From: a virus
Reading direction: 5' to 3' (one strand)
IMG/VR virus record: IMGVR_UViG_3300045974_000283
Span: 62,001-126,000 of that record
Length of the DNA: 64,000 nucleotides
Made by a program: the position numbers and the translations under genes. This document shows positions 41,295-49,387 of this stretch, one piece after another; position 1 is the stretch's first letter, and each line of letters begins with the position of its first letter. The notes under the pieces are model-generated. The model made no database searches and was not told where the DNA came from. It saw nothing but the letters and a program-made list of their open reading frames with translations.

Positions 41295-42941
41295 ATGGCT
41301 ACTCGTCCCGCTCCTCGTCCGGTCCGCCGGACGCAATCAACACCGACATCAGGCCGTCCGGCCGTCAAGCCCACCGAGCGCGTCGCTCGCCGCCGAACTG
41401 CCATCTCGGCTCACGAGGCTGAGATGAGCGAACGGCTGGAAGGCGTCCAGGACTTGCTGGAGTTTGCCAACGACGCCATCCTGCGCTACGGCACCAAGAC
41501 GAACGAAGACCGGGCCATCCCGGCCTATCAGGACGGATGCAAGCCTGTCCAGCGCCGTGCCATCTACGCGGCCCGCCGGGTCGTCAACACAAGGCAAGGC
41601 AAGACGGCTCGCTTGGTCGGTGAGGTCATCGGTACTCTGCACCCGCACGGCGACGCTTCTATCTCTGACGCCATCTCGACGATGGTCACTTCCGAGGTTC
41701 CGTGCTTCGAGGGGTTCGGGAATTGGGGCTCGCTCCTCGACCCGCCCGCTGCCATCCGGTACACTGAGCTGAAGCTCAGTGTCTACGGCCATCAGTTCCT
41801 TCACCCGAACTATCTGCCGGTGATACCGATGGTCCCGAACTACGACGACCAGGACACTGAGCCTGCCTTCCTGCCTGCGCTTCTGCCGAACATCCTGCTC
41901 CAACATGCTTGGGGCATCGGGACCGGTGTGAACACGATTATCCCCGCGTTCACGCCGACGTCGCTTCTCCCGGTCATCATCGACCGCATGAAAGGCAAGG
42001 AGTTCACAGCGGCGGAGCTGGTCAAGCGACTGGAGTTCATGTGGTCATGGGGCGGCAAGGCATCACGCGACAAAGCCAATCTGCAACGCATGGCGGCGCT
42101 GTTCACCGAGACGAACAGTGAGACCATCCACTACGTTCCGCATATCGAAGTGGACGAGGCCAAGCGAACCATCACCATGTTCGGCGCCCCACCGAACCTG
42201 AAGCTGGACACCTTCGTGAAGAAGGTGCAACTGCTGAAGCCAGTGGCTTCGGTGGGCGCCGACAAGAAGGGCGTCGCCTACACCATTCGGGTCAAGCGAG
42301 GCACCTCAGATCAGCTCTGGGCTTTGCTGGTCGCGCGAGTACGCGAACTCGCCAAGTCGAGTGTGTCCTACGCCATCTACGTGGCGAAGCGCACCCCTGT
42401 CGAGGAGACCAAGTTCAAGACGACCTTCCACCGGTTCTCGGTCATCGAACTCATCAACGCCTGGATCGAGTTCCGCCTCGTGCTCGAAGTGCGCTCGCTC
42501 ATGTACCGCATGGAACGTGTGAAGGCGCAAGTGACCAGGCTCAAGCTGATGATGCTCGCAGCTGACAACCTGACCAAGGTTTTTGCTGCGCTCAAGTCGA
42601 AGGACCCTGACACTCATCTGGTCGCCAGCATGAAGATCACGCTCGAAGAGGCAGGCATCATCTTGGGGATGCGTGTCCGTCAGCTGTCAACCCTCGACCG
42701 CAACAAGTGCGCCAAGGCCAAAGACGAACTCGTCGAAGCCTACGCTCAGTTGAAGGCCGCGACCAAGAACCCGGCCCCCGGTGTGATTGCCTATCTGCAA
42801 GCCGCCCTCCAGGCGTTCGAGCAGTCGCAGTACATCATCACGAACTGCGATCAGTGGCGTCTCAAGTCCAGCGCAGCAATGAACAAGGTTCTGTCGTTCG
42901 CCGACGGCACCGACCAAACCGAAGGAGAGCAAGATGACTGA
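41295..42941 (+). CDS. Type II DNA topoisomerase A subunit (GyrA/ParC-like)
   Basis: This 548-residue protein has a basic N-terminal extension (about residues 1-40), then the breakage-reunion core. It shows PAYQDGCKPVQRRAIYA (76-92), TLHPHGDAS (114-122) and the catalytic tyrosine in AIRYTEL (Tyr156, preceded by Arg155). GIGTGVNTIIPAF follows in the winged-helix/tower region, and a coiled-coil-like C-terminus ends the protein. The beta-pinwheel C-terminal domain of cellular GyrA is absent, as in T4 gp52, so it likely decatenates or relaxes rather than wrapping DNA to introduce supercoils. It lies 4 bp after the B subunit. Confidence 0.88.
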   Translation: MATRPAPRPVRRTQSTPTSGRPAVKPTERVARRRTAISAHEAEMSERLEGVQDLLEFANDAILRYGTKTNEDRAIPAYQDGCKPVQRRAIYAARRVVNTRQGKTARLVGEVIGTLHPHGDASISDAISTMVTSEVPCFEGFGNWGSLLDPPAAIRYTELKLSVYGHQFLHPNYLPVIPMVPNYDDQDTEPAFLPALLPNILLQHAWGIGTGVNTIIPAFTPTSLLPVIIDRMKGKEFTAAELVKRLEFMWSWGGKASRDKANLQRMAALFTETNSETIHYVPHIEVDEAKRTITMFGAPPNLKLDTFVKKVQLLKPVASVGADKKGVAYTIRVKRGTSDQLWALLVARVRELAKSSVSYAIYVAKRTPVEETKFKTTFHRFSVIELINAWIEFRLVLEVRSLMYRMERVKAQVTRLKLMMLAADNLTKVFAALKSKDPDTHLVASMKITLEEAGIILGMRVRQLSTLDRNKCAKAKDELVEAYAQLKAATKNPAPGVIAYLQAALQAFEQSQYIITNCDQWRLKSSAAMNKVLSFADGTDQTEGEQDD

Positions 42942-43485
42942 CAAACCTAAAGACGAAATCCAGCCGATGGACGCCACGAATTGGGCACCGCTCACCGCGA
43001 TCCGTCCTGAATACGGGCCGGTCGGCCGCATCAACTTTGGACCACTGGACAAAGGCCCACGCTATCCGGAGCAGATGTCCAAGACCGTACAGGTCACAAC
43101 CGCTGGCGTCTGGCCCGGCACCATCGCCTCGGGAGAGATCGAGCGTCAGCAACGCGAAGCCGAGATGAAGGACCGCGCCAAAACCAGGATTGTCTGTGCG
43201 GCTATCCGGCTGCACGACGGCACCGTCCTTCTCGGTGCCCGTCACTACGACGGCCTGATGGTTGAGGCCTTTCGGTTATGGAACGTGGCGCAGTCTTCAG
43301 ACATTGAGTTCCGCAAGGATTACGCCCGGTCCCTGCGCGCTCTCTTGGCCGAAGAAGGCTTCGTCGATCAGCGCGGTGCCTTCTACGATCGCAAGGCTGC
43401 TCTGGAGATCGCCCAAGCCGCTGGTCAACTCCGCTGGCCTAAGCCGCACCCGGAAGACGGGCTCAACTCAACCGACCTCTACTAG
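42934..43485 (+). CDS. Conserved phage protein of unknown function
   Basis: This 183-residue protein starts MTDKPKDEIQPMDATNWAPL and overlaps the topoisomerase A gene by 8 bp. The C-terminal half has a recognisable phage pattern: IVCAAIRLHDGTVLLGARHY, then GFVDQRGAFYDRKAALEIAQ and AGQL. I have seen this DG-T-LLGARHY ... GFVD..G.F..R.EA..IA..AGQ layout in many large phages, always without assigned function. The N-terminal part is variable. A small regulatory or nucleic-acid-related domain is possible. Confidence 0.6.
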   Translation: MTDKPKDEIQPMDATNWAPLTAIRPEYGPVGRINFGPLDKGPRYPEQMSKTVQVTTAGVWPGTIASGEIERQQREAEMKDRAKTRIVCAAIRLHDGTVLLGARHYDGLMVEAFRLWNVAQSSDIEFRKDYARSLRALLAEEGFVDQRGAFYDRKAALEIAQAAGQLRWPKPHPEDGLNSTDLY

Positions 43486-43493
43486 GACCCACC

Positions 43494-43880
43494 ATGACCA
43501 AGATTACCGGACATCCTAACGACCTCATCATGCAACACTGCATGAACTGGATGGGCGCTCCCCGGCCTGAGTTCGTCTCGACGTCGCTGTTCGCTGTCAT
43601 TCGCCAAGACCTGATGAAACAGGCTGAGCTCCGCGAACGCGATCTCGCCAAAGCCGCAAAGGACTACATGCAGAACCTGCCGCCTCCACACAAACCTTTG
43701 GACGCCGCGCTCAACGTCGCTCGCTATGTAGCGGCTCAGCGTTCACGCTCTGAGAGCTCGCAAATCCACGTTTTTGGCGTCCGCGAGTGGAACGGCGAGG
43801 CCCGTGACCTGGAGCATGCTGCCGAACAGGCCAACGAAGAGGTTGAGGCTGCGAACGCTGCCGCCGACCCGGCGTGTTAA
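43494..43880 (+). CDS. Unknown 128-residue protein
   Basis: The protein begins MTKITGHPNDLIMQHCMNWM and is largely helical (RQDLMKQAELRERDLAKAAK), with an acidic Glu/Ala-rich C-terminus (EAANAAADPAC). No motif is recognised. It ends the topoisomerase operon. The following 215 bp are non-coding and carry promoter P2. Confidence 0.5.
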   Translation: MTKITGHPNDLIMQHCMNWMGAPRPEFVSTSLFAVIRQDLMKQAELRERDLAKAAKDYMQNLPPPHKPLDAALNVARYVAAQRSRSESSQIHVFGVREWNGEARDLEHAAEQANEEVEAANAAADPAC

Positions 43881-43963
43881 TGGCACCGTATCAACAACCC
43901 GAAACGGACCCTGTCTAGCCACCAACTTCAACACTTTTATTTCGCAAATTTCTCCAAAAAGAC

Positions 43964-43992
43964 TTGCACGCCCATGGATTTAGGCGTAAAAT
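43964..43992 (+). promoter_or_regulatory. Sigma-70-type promoter P2
   Basis: TTGCAC (43964-43969), a 17-bp spacer and TAAAAT (43987-43992) form a good promoter 104 bp before the Lys/Ala-rich gene. The stretch after the -10 box (GAACTCATGGGG) is nearly the same as in P1, which suggests a shared recognition or initial-transcript signal. Confidence 0.75.
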
Positions 43993-44095
43993 GAACTCAT
44001 GGGGCAACCACAATCCCACCCCAAACCGCCAAACAAAGTCGCCGGGCTTTGCAAGGCACACCATCCCACCCGGCATCATCCCTCTGGAGTTTACC

Positions 44096-44569
44096 ATGTC
44101 GAAATCCCTCAACATCGCCCTTCGTGCTGTTTCCGCTGCTGCCGCAGCTCTGGTCAAGGCTGAAGCCGCCCTGAACGCCGCTCTCGGCACCGAAGTCGCA
44201 GCTCCTGCTGCCGCCAAGGTTGCCAAGGTTGCCAAGGCTCCGGTCGCCGAGGTCGTGGCCGAAAAGGCTCCGAGCAAGGCCGCTCTGCGTCGCGCTGCCA
44301 AGGCTGCTGAAGCCGAAGCTGAAGCCGCCGCTGCCGCCAAGGCTGAGCGCGTCGCCGCTCGCAAGACGGCCAAGGCCACCGCCGAGACCATCGAAGCCAA
44401 GCCTGCCAAGGCAGCGAAGGTCGCCAAGGCTCCGGTCGCCGAGGTCGCCGCTCCGGCTGCCAAGGTGGCGAAGGCTCCGAAGGTCGCGAAGGTCGAGGCT
44501 GCTCCCGCTGCCAAAACCGCCAAGACCGCCAAGTCGCCCGCCAAGGCGCAAGCCTTCCCTGGCTTCTGA
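44096..44569 (+). CDS. Lys/Ala-rich histone H1-like protein
   Basis: The start is the ATG at 44096 (MSKSLNIALRAVSAAAAALV), preceded by GGAG. The 157-residue product is about half Ala plus Lys, with repeated units such as KVAKAPVAEV (two copies) and many AAKAE/PAKAAK segments. It ends FPGF. Such proteins resemble bacterial histone H1-like and AlgP-type DNA-compacting proteins. A promoter of its own and a strong terminator make it a separate highly expressed transcript. A DNA- or RNA-coating role is inferred from composition; no structured domain is seen. Confidence 0.65.
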   Translation: MSKSLNIALRAVSAAAAALVKAEAALNAALGTEVAAPAAAKVAKVAKAPVAEVVAEKAPSKAALRRAAKAAEAEAEAAAAAKAERVAARKTAKATAETIEAKPAKAAKVAKAPVAEVAAPAAKVAKAPKVAKVEAAPAAKTAKTAKSPAKAQAFPGF

Positions 44570-44571
44570 TC

Positions 44572-44589
44572 AACGGGCTTCGGCCCGTT
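44572..44589 (+). terminator. TTCG tetraloop hairpin after the H1-like gene
   Basis: AACGGGC (44572-44578), TTCG, GCCCGTT (44583-44589): a perfect 7-bp stem directly after the stop, followed by TCCC. It is paired with the stronger terminator 12 bp further on. Confidence 0.55.
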
Positions 44590-44600
44590 TCCCACCCGCA

Positions 44601-44634
44601 CCCCGCGACGTCGAAAGGCGTCAGCGGGGTTTTT
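44601..44634 (+). terminator. Rho-independent terminator
   Basis: CCCCGCGACG (44601-44610) pairs with CGTC-A-GCGGGG (44619-44629, one bulge) and is followed by TTTTT (44630-44634). It closes the P2 transcript. Confidence 0.85.
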
Positions 44635-44656
44635 CGTTTGTTCTGCGGAGAATTTC

Positions 44657-45541
44657 ATGCAATACGAAGCCTATGACGCCCAAGCTCGCGTTCAAGTCGC
44701 TCGGATCGTCACGCTCATTGTGGACGCGCAAAAGCCAGAATCCGCAGACCAGCTCGACGAAGCGGTCAAGAATCTGATGAGCACCGATGAGGGCTCGCTG
44801 CTCGGCGAGACGCCTTCGCTGCGTCGCAAGTTCATCGAACTTTGCAACAAAGCCAAAACCCTTTTCCGTGTCGCTGCTGGCAAAGAAGGCGACATCTCGC
44901 GCATGAAGGTGCAAGGCCGCATCATGCCGCTCCTCTCGGAGATTCTGCTTGAAGCAGACCACCTGCTGGAAAGCGAAGTCAACGAGGAATCGTCGGACGA
45001 CGAAGTCCACTTGCTGACGCAATGGCGTCAGTTCTCACGGAATCTGAGTTCGCAGCTCGTTGCGAAGGGCATCGCCTACGGCACCGCCCCACTCATCTGC
45101 CGATTCCCGTTCGATCGGTCAAAGCTCAAGCGCAAGAGCATACCCAACGAGTCGTTCTGCGGTTATACCGTGCTCACGAAGCAGAACGTGCTCGGCATCG
45201 GCCTGGCCTACATTCAGGCTGCAATCGACCGCGAGTGCGAGCTGAGCGGCGAGTCGAAGAAAGCCGCCACGGACAAAGACCGCGAGTCCATCATCAAGGA
45301 CATTCTCGACACCTTCATGCTGCGTCACCACGGCATGATTGTGCTCGGGGAGACCGGTCGTTCCTGGAAGGGTGGTCGCTGGTTCTGGCTGGTCGATTCC
45401 AAGGAACTTGCCATGCTGCGTCAATGCTCATACGGCAGTCCTTCGTCTTCAGGGCTCGGCTCCTGGGGATTTGCCTTCGAGGGCAAGGACGAGCTGAAGC
45501 GAGTGGCCCCTGCCTCGTCCCCGTCATCCACCTCGTTCTGA
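44657..45541 (+). CDS. Unknown 294-residue protein
   Basis: The protein begins MQYEAYDAQARVQVARIVTL after a GGAGA leader. The N-terminal ~150 residues are helical and acidic in parts (ESEVNEESSDDEVHLLTQWR). The C-terminal half is alpha/beta, with DILDTFMLRHHGMIVLGETG and WKGGRWFWLVDSKELAML, and ends in a Ser/Pro tail. No known domain. It is the first gene after the terminator and seems to start a new operon running to about 50.3 kb, although I see no strong promoter in the 22-bp gap. Confidence 0.5.
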   Translation: MQYEAYDAQARVQVARIVTLIVDAQKPESADQLDEAVKNLMSTDEGSLLGETPSLRRKFIELCNKAKTLFRVAAGKEGDISRMKVQGRIMPLLSEILLEADHLLESEVNEESSDDEVHLLTQWRQFSRNLSSQLVAKGIAYGTAPLICRFPFDRSKLKRKSIPNESFCGYTVLTKQNVLGIGLAYIQAAIDRECELSGESKKAATDKDRESIIKDILDTFMLRHHGMIVLGETGRSWKGGRWFWLVDSKELAMLRQCSYGSPSSSGLGSWGFAFEGKDELKRVAPASSPSSTSF

Positions 45542-45551
45542 GGAGCGCACC

Positions 45552-46007
45552 ATGAGCAACACCTTCAAGCTCGGTCGCATGACCGCGAAATGCGCTGAGG
45601 ATCTGTACGAGCTCACTCGCACTGCTCCGATTGAGTGCTACAAGGCACCATTCGCATTCTTGGAAGACCCCACGGCGCCAGGACCGCAGACTTCGGGGGC
45701 GCCTGCCATCGAGTCCTATCAGGTTGTCACAGGTCGAGCAGTGTTCCATGAGGACGCGCATCGCACGGAGTTCTGCATCATCTGCGAGCCCGTCATCCCC
45801 ACCGTCGATCCGTTCAAGCCGTACTTCATACTCGTTGTGGACCCGGCACGGTCATCGCGGGCGATGAAGTATCTGGTGGGGATTGTCAACGTGCTCGTGG
45901 CGCGCAAAACCGTGTTCCAGTTTGAGCCCGTCTACGCGGATGTCATTTCGAACTACGCCACGCTCTACAACCCCCTTGTCCAAGAGCCCTCGTCCGGAGG
46001 GTTCTAA
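45552..46007 (+). CDS. Unknown 151-residue protein
   Basis: The protein begins MSNTFKLGRMTAKCAEDLYE. It is beta-rich with a hydrophobic segment (PYFILVVDPARSSRAMKYLV) and a Pro/Ser/Gly C-terminus. GGAG precedes the ATG by 8 bp. The stop shares a base with the next start (TAATG). No family is recognised. Confidence 0.5.
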   Translation: MSNTFKLGRMTAKCAEDLYELTRTAPIECYKAPFAFLEDPTAPGPQTSGAPAIESYQVVTGRAVFHEDAHRTEFCIICEPVIPTVDPFKPYFILVVDPARSSRAMKYLVGIVNVLVARKTVFQFEPVYADVISNYATLYNPLVQEPSSGGF

Positions 46008-46546
46008 TGGTCGTTCACACCGGTGACTTGCCACCACCTATCCCAGCAGACGTCAGGCTTGTCCTGCCGTTCTGCTGGATCTGCAAGAGACTCTTCACTG
46101 ACCCTGAGTCAATCAACAGAATCCCCAACCCTGTCGTAAAGCACACGCACCATGTCATCCCGCAAGCCGCTGGTGGAGAAGACGGTCCAACCGTCACTCT
46201 CTGCACCCACCATCACGACGTCCTCCATCGCATCGGAGAAGCCTGGACTTCATCAGTTCAAAAGACTGTCCAGTCAGGGCATACTCTGCTACACGCGCTC
46301 CCTTTACAAGAACGCCCCCGTGTGCTATACTTGGCGCAGGTCGTTGCGAGCGCGCTCGGAGCCGTTGCCAAAGACCCGAACCGTCGGTTCCCTGTTGGCA
46401 CGGAACTCACGCGAGAAGAGTCGCAGCGACTTAATCAGCTGAAGTCCTTCTACGGCGTTTCTTCCAGATCGGAAGCGCTTCGTCTCGCTCTGCGAGATGC
46501 TTACTCAACACGTTTTCCCTTGCTACCCACCGTCACTAGGAGATAG
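46007..46546 (+). CDS. HNH endonuclease with C-terminal ribbon-helix-helix domain
   Basis: This 179-residue protein carries the HNH fold of the CxxC type: CWIC (23-26), HHVIPQAAGGEDG (48-60) and LCTHHHDVLH (65-74). From about residue 133 to 170 a second domain, ELTREESQRLNQLKSFY then SRSEALRLALRDA, looks like a ribbon-helix-helix DNA-binding domain. The join of a nuclease and an Arc/CopG-type reader suggests targeted nicking or cutting. It may be a free-standing homing endonuclease or a packaging/host-takeover nuclease. The context gives no clear answer. Confidence 0.7.
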   Translation: MVVHTGDLPPPIPADVRLVLPFCWICKRLFTDPESINRIPNPVVKHTHHVIPQAAGGEDGPTVTLCTHHHDVLHRIGEAWTSSVQKTVQSGHTLLHALPLQERPRVLYLAQVVASALGAVAKDPNRRFPVGTELTREESQRLNQLKSFYGVSSRSEALRLALRDAYSTRFPLLPTVTRR

Positions 46547-46549
46547 ATC

Positions 46550-47293
46550 ATGGCATCATCAGCACCACGCGGCGTCCAGCGCAACGACAGCGAACGCGCC
46601 CTCAAGCAATCGGTCATCCGCATTCAGTGCGGAGACTGCTCGCACTTTCGAGGCTGCGCTCACCCGTCCATGGGAGCCCCGTGCAACACCCTCGGGATTT
46701 CCGAGTCCAGTCCCGCCCCTGATTGCTACGCTCCAAACATCGCGGTGTTCCGTTCGTTCCCGCCTGATGCAATCCGTACCCTCGCGGCGATGACAGCCGC
46801 CATGAGTCCGTCGCAGACACGGGTCTTCATGGGCCTGCTCCGCAACTCCGCTTCAGCTGAGAAGCGCGGGTTCAAACTCCTGCAGACAGTCTACTTCACC
46901 ACCGGGCAAAAGGAAACGCTGTCAGACTTCTACAAGGGATGGGTCTTCGGCGTGTCAGGTGATGGGATGGTGACGCTGGTCGGTCAGCAATACCTCGACT
47001 CCGGCCGCTCGGCCCTGACCGCCGTGCTGCACAAGTCGTCGATCTTCACCAAGAAACAGTTCTCGGCGATGGTGGCTGAACGCATCCGTCGCGGCCTCAT
47101 CGAGAACCCGATGCCTGACCTGTCGCCCAAGGAAGCTGCTATCGCATACGAACCGCCTACGCTTGACACCGCGCAGGAGTTCTTGGAGAGCAAGGCTGAC
47201 GAGACGATCAAAGGCAAGGTCAAGGCCAAGCGGAAACTTCCCGAAGACGGAACCCTCTTCTCCATCAGCCAAAAAGCCTACGAGGAAAACTGA
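46550..47293 (+). CDS. Unknown protein with N-terminal cysteine cluster
   Basis: This 247-residue protein begins MASSAPRGVQRNDSERALKQ. A cysteine-rich motif follows (CGDCSHFRGC, then PC and DC within 35 residues), typical of a small zinc module found in phage proteins. The middle is helical, with SPSQTRVFMGLLRNSASAEK, and the C-terminus is charged. It is coupled to the next gene (TGATG). It lies between an HNH nuclease and a possible sigma-like factor, so a transcription-related role is conceivable but unproven. Confidence 0.5.
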   Translation: MASSAPRGVQRNDSERALKQSVIRIQCGDCSHFRGCAHPSMGAPCNTLGISESSPAPDCYAPNIAVFRSFPPDAIRTLAAMTAAMSPSQTRVFMGLLRNSASAEKRGFKLLQTVYFTTGQKETLSDFYKGWVFGVSGDGMVTLVGQQYLDSGRSALTAVLHKSSIFTKKQFSAMVAERIRRGLIENPMPDLSPKEAAIAYEPPTLDTAQEFLESKADETIKGKVKAKRKLPEDGTLFSISQKAYEEN

Positions 47294-48339
47294 TGTCCCA
47301 TCCTTTCCGGTTTCTGCATCGTCTGCCTGTGTGGACGCTTTCATCACCCACCGAGAAAAGGAACCTGTCGGTGTCGTACGCTCAGTACGCGCTGACCGCG
47401 ATATCCAGTCAAGACTGCCACGCCAAGATCAACGAAGTCTGTGTCGCCCACGGGCAGAAGCTTGTTGGTCTGGCGTCCCTCCACAAGTCCGTCCGATACA
47501 ATGGCGACCTCCTCAAGGATTTCAAGTCCGCAGTTTTTGCGCTCTGGTCTGTCTACCAAGGCACGACCGTACCGTTCGAGCTGCCGAAAGCGACGCAAGC
47601 CTACGTCAAGCTGACTGTTGCCGACCCGGCCACCGACCAGTTCTTGCGTGACTGTTGGGACTACGGATGCAGGCCGCTGACGCCCGCTGGCATGGATGAG
47701 CGGATGCTCTCAGCGCTGGAATCTGCGGACTTCAACACCTACCTGCGGAAGTTCATCTACCGCAAGATGCGGTTCATCCTGGACAGCTATGCGGTGACCG
47801 ATGAGCAGATCATTTCCGACCTGAAGAGTAGCGCGATCTTCAACATGCTCCGGGTCTATCCGCACTGGCGAAACCCAGGACACATGATCGCGATATCAAA
47901 GGTGGCGGCGCGCAATCGGGGTCACAACTTCATCAAAGAGATGGCGACCACCTCACGCAACCGTCTGATCAAGAACACTGATGGCACCCACTCCGCTGCC
48001 TTGATGTCGCTGGCACCTGAGGTCGCCGCCTCGCTGACCGGCTCAGAGGTCCCGGCCGCTTCCATGGACGGGTCGATGACACCGCAAGCCGAGCTCGACC
48101 TGCGTCGCAGCCTTTTGCAAGCTGTCGACGGCCTAGAAGGCTGGCAGAAAGCCTTCATCGAGGTATCCATCGGAATTCCCAACAAGGCGTTCTCTGAGTA
48201 CCTCGGCGGGGAAAACGACGAACTCGTCCACTCGCTGAACTTCGGTGAGTACACGGCTCACGCGGCCAACTTCTTCGGTATCACTCAGCGTCAGGTGTCA
48301 TCGCTGTATTCCGAGCTTCGCCAAAACGCTCTCTCCTAG
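47293..48339 (+). CDS. Possible sigma factor-like protein
   Basis: This 348-residue protein begins MSHPFRFLHRLPVWTLSSPT. Residues about 155-225 (YLRKFIYRKMRFILDSYAV through NRGHNFIKEMATTSRNRLI) are helical and basic/aromatic in the manner of sigma-70 region 2. The last ~30 residues (AANFFGITQRQVSSLYSELR) look like the helix-turn-helix of region 4. Between them is an acidic linker. Large phages often encode such factors to redirect host RNA polymerase to late genes. The similarity is weak, and a structural comparison is needed. Confidence 0.4.
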   Translation: MSHPFRFLHRLPVWTLSSPTEKRNLSVSYAQYALTAISSQDCHAKINEVCVAHGQKLVGLASLHKSVRYNGDLLKDFKSAVFALWSVYQGTTVPFELPKATQAYVKLTVADPATDQFLRDCWDYGCRPLTPAGMDERMLSALESADFNTYLRKFIYRKMRFILDSYAVTDEQIISDLKSSAIFNMLRVYPHWRNPGHMIAISKVAARNRGHNFIKEMATTSRNRLIKNTDGTHSAALMSLAPEVAASLTGSEVPAASMDGSMTPQAELDLRRSLLQAVDGLEGWQKAFIEVSIGIPNKAFSEYLGGENDELVHSLNFGEYTAHAANFFGITQRQVSSLYSELRQNALS

Positions 48340-48350
48340 AGGAACTCTGA

Positions 48351-48968
48351 ATGGTCCGCATACTCGGCCTTGACCCCGGCACGAACAACTTCGCTTACTC
48401 GGTTCTGTCGTCGGACGAAGAACTTGATGAGAATGGTCTACTCATCTACCGCATCGAGAAGAGGGGTCTGATCCTCTCCACGGTGCGTGACCTGCGTTCT
48501 GGGGCCATGCGGAAGCAGATGGCAACTTTCCACGAAGCCATCTCAGAGATACTCGCCGGTAACACCCTGGACTTGTGGATCGGCGAACGCTACATGATCC
48601 GTCGAGGTCAAGGGGGCTCTGCCATCGAAAGCATCAACCTGATGCTCGGTTCGCTGGTCGCTCTGCTGGATGTACCGTGCCGCGTGATGCCTGCATCCGA
48701 GTGGAAGAACACCGTCAACAAGATTGCTCCGCTTGAGGAAACCTACGAGGCCCTCAGTGCTGGAGGGGCTCAGTTGAAGACGGACCCGGATCGCATAACG
48801 GTTCACGAGGTAGACGCGGCCCATATCGCAGCGTTCGGCATCGGCAAGGCTCTGAGCGCCCCACCGAACTACTCAATCCTTCGTCAGCTTAACGGGTGCG
48901 CTCCCACACATCTAGGCCTGACCAACAGGATCGTCAAGAAAAAGAAAGTCAAAAGGAAACCAAAGTGA
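48351..48968 (+). CDS. RuvC-like Holliday junction resolvase
   Basis: This 205-residue protein starts MVRILGLDPGTNNFAYSVLS. The RNase H-fold active site is visible: D8 in GLDPGTNN, E79 in IGERYMIRR, and D155/H158 in HEVDAAHIAAFG. The size and spacing match RuvC-type nucleases. In phages these cut branched recombination intermediates before packaging. A basic tail (KKKKVKRKPK) should help DNA binding. Its stop overlaps the GTG start of the next gene. Confidence 0.8.
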   Translation: MVRILGLDPGTNNFAYSVLSSDEELDENGLLIYRIEKRGLILSTVRDLRSGAMRKQMATFHEAISEILAGNTLDLWIGERYMIRRGQGGSAIESINLMLGSLVALLDVPCRVMPASEWKNTVNKIAPLEETYEALSAGGAQLKTDPDRITVHEVDAAHIAAFGIGKALSAPPNYSILRQLNGCAPTHLGLTNRIVKKKKVKRKPK

Positions 48969-49345
48969 CCACACCAGATTGTCCTCTCATCAACGGCAAA
49001 ACCGTATCCGCCTGTCCGCTCGATCGCTGTATGCACAATGTCGACGGGAACTGCAAAGCCCGGATCGAGACAGATTCGCCAGAGGCTGTCGCTGTCCTGT
49101 ACGGGGTCTCTTCGCAGGAAGTTCTCTCCCGTGCTGACATGGTCTGTCGTGCGCTCGCTGCGGATACGTGGTTTGAACATGCCACGGGGCGAGGATTGAC
49201 GGATGGCACCGAGCGTCACTTTGCTGAAGCCACCAATCTGGAAAGAACTGAGGAGTTCAACGCCTGGAATACGTCTTCCTACACCTTCCCACAGATCATC
49301 TCGGTCATCGAATACATGCGTTCACAGGTAGGAACGCCCTGTTAA
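48965..49345 (+). CDS. Unknown protein with N-terminal cysteine motif
   Basis: The start is taken at the GTG at 48965, overlapping the upstream TGA; an earlier in-frame ATG would overprint the resolvase. The 126-residue product begins MTTPDCPLINGKTVSACPLD and has four closely spaced cysteines (CPL, CPLDRC, NC) in the first 30 residues, likely metal ligands. The remainder is helical (EAVAVLYGVSSQEVLSRADM). No known family. Confidence 0.5.
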   Translation: MTTPDCPLINGKTVSACPLDRCMHNVDGNCKARIETDSPEAVAVLYGVSSQEVLSRADMVCRALAADTWFEHATGRGLTDGTERHFAEATNLERTEEFNAWNTSSYTFPQIISVIEYMRSQVGTPC

Positions 49346-49387
49346 TATTCACGCCAACCACCTTTCACCATCAGCTCAAGGAATACT

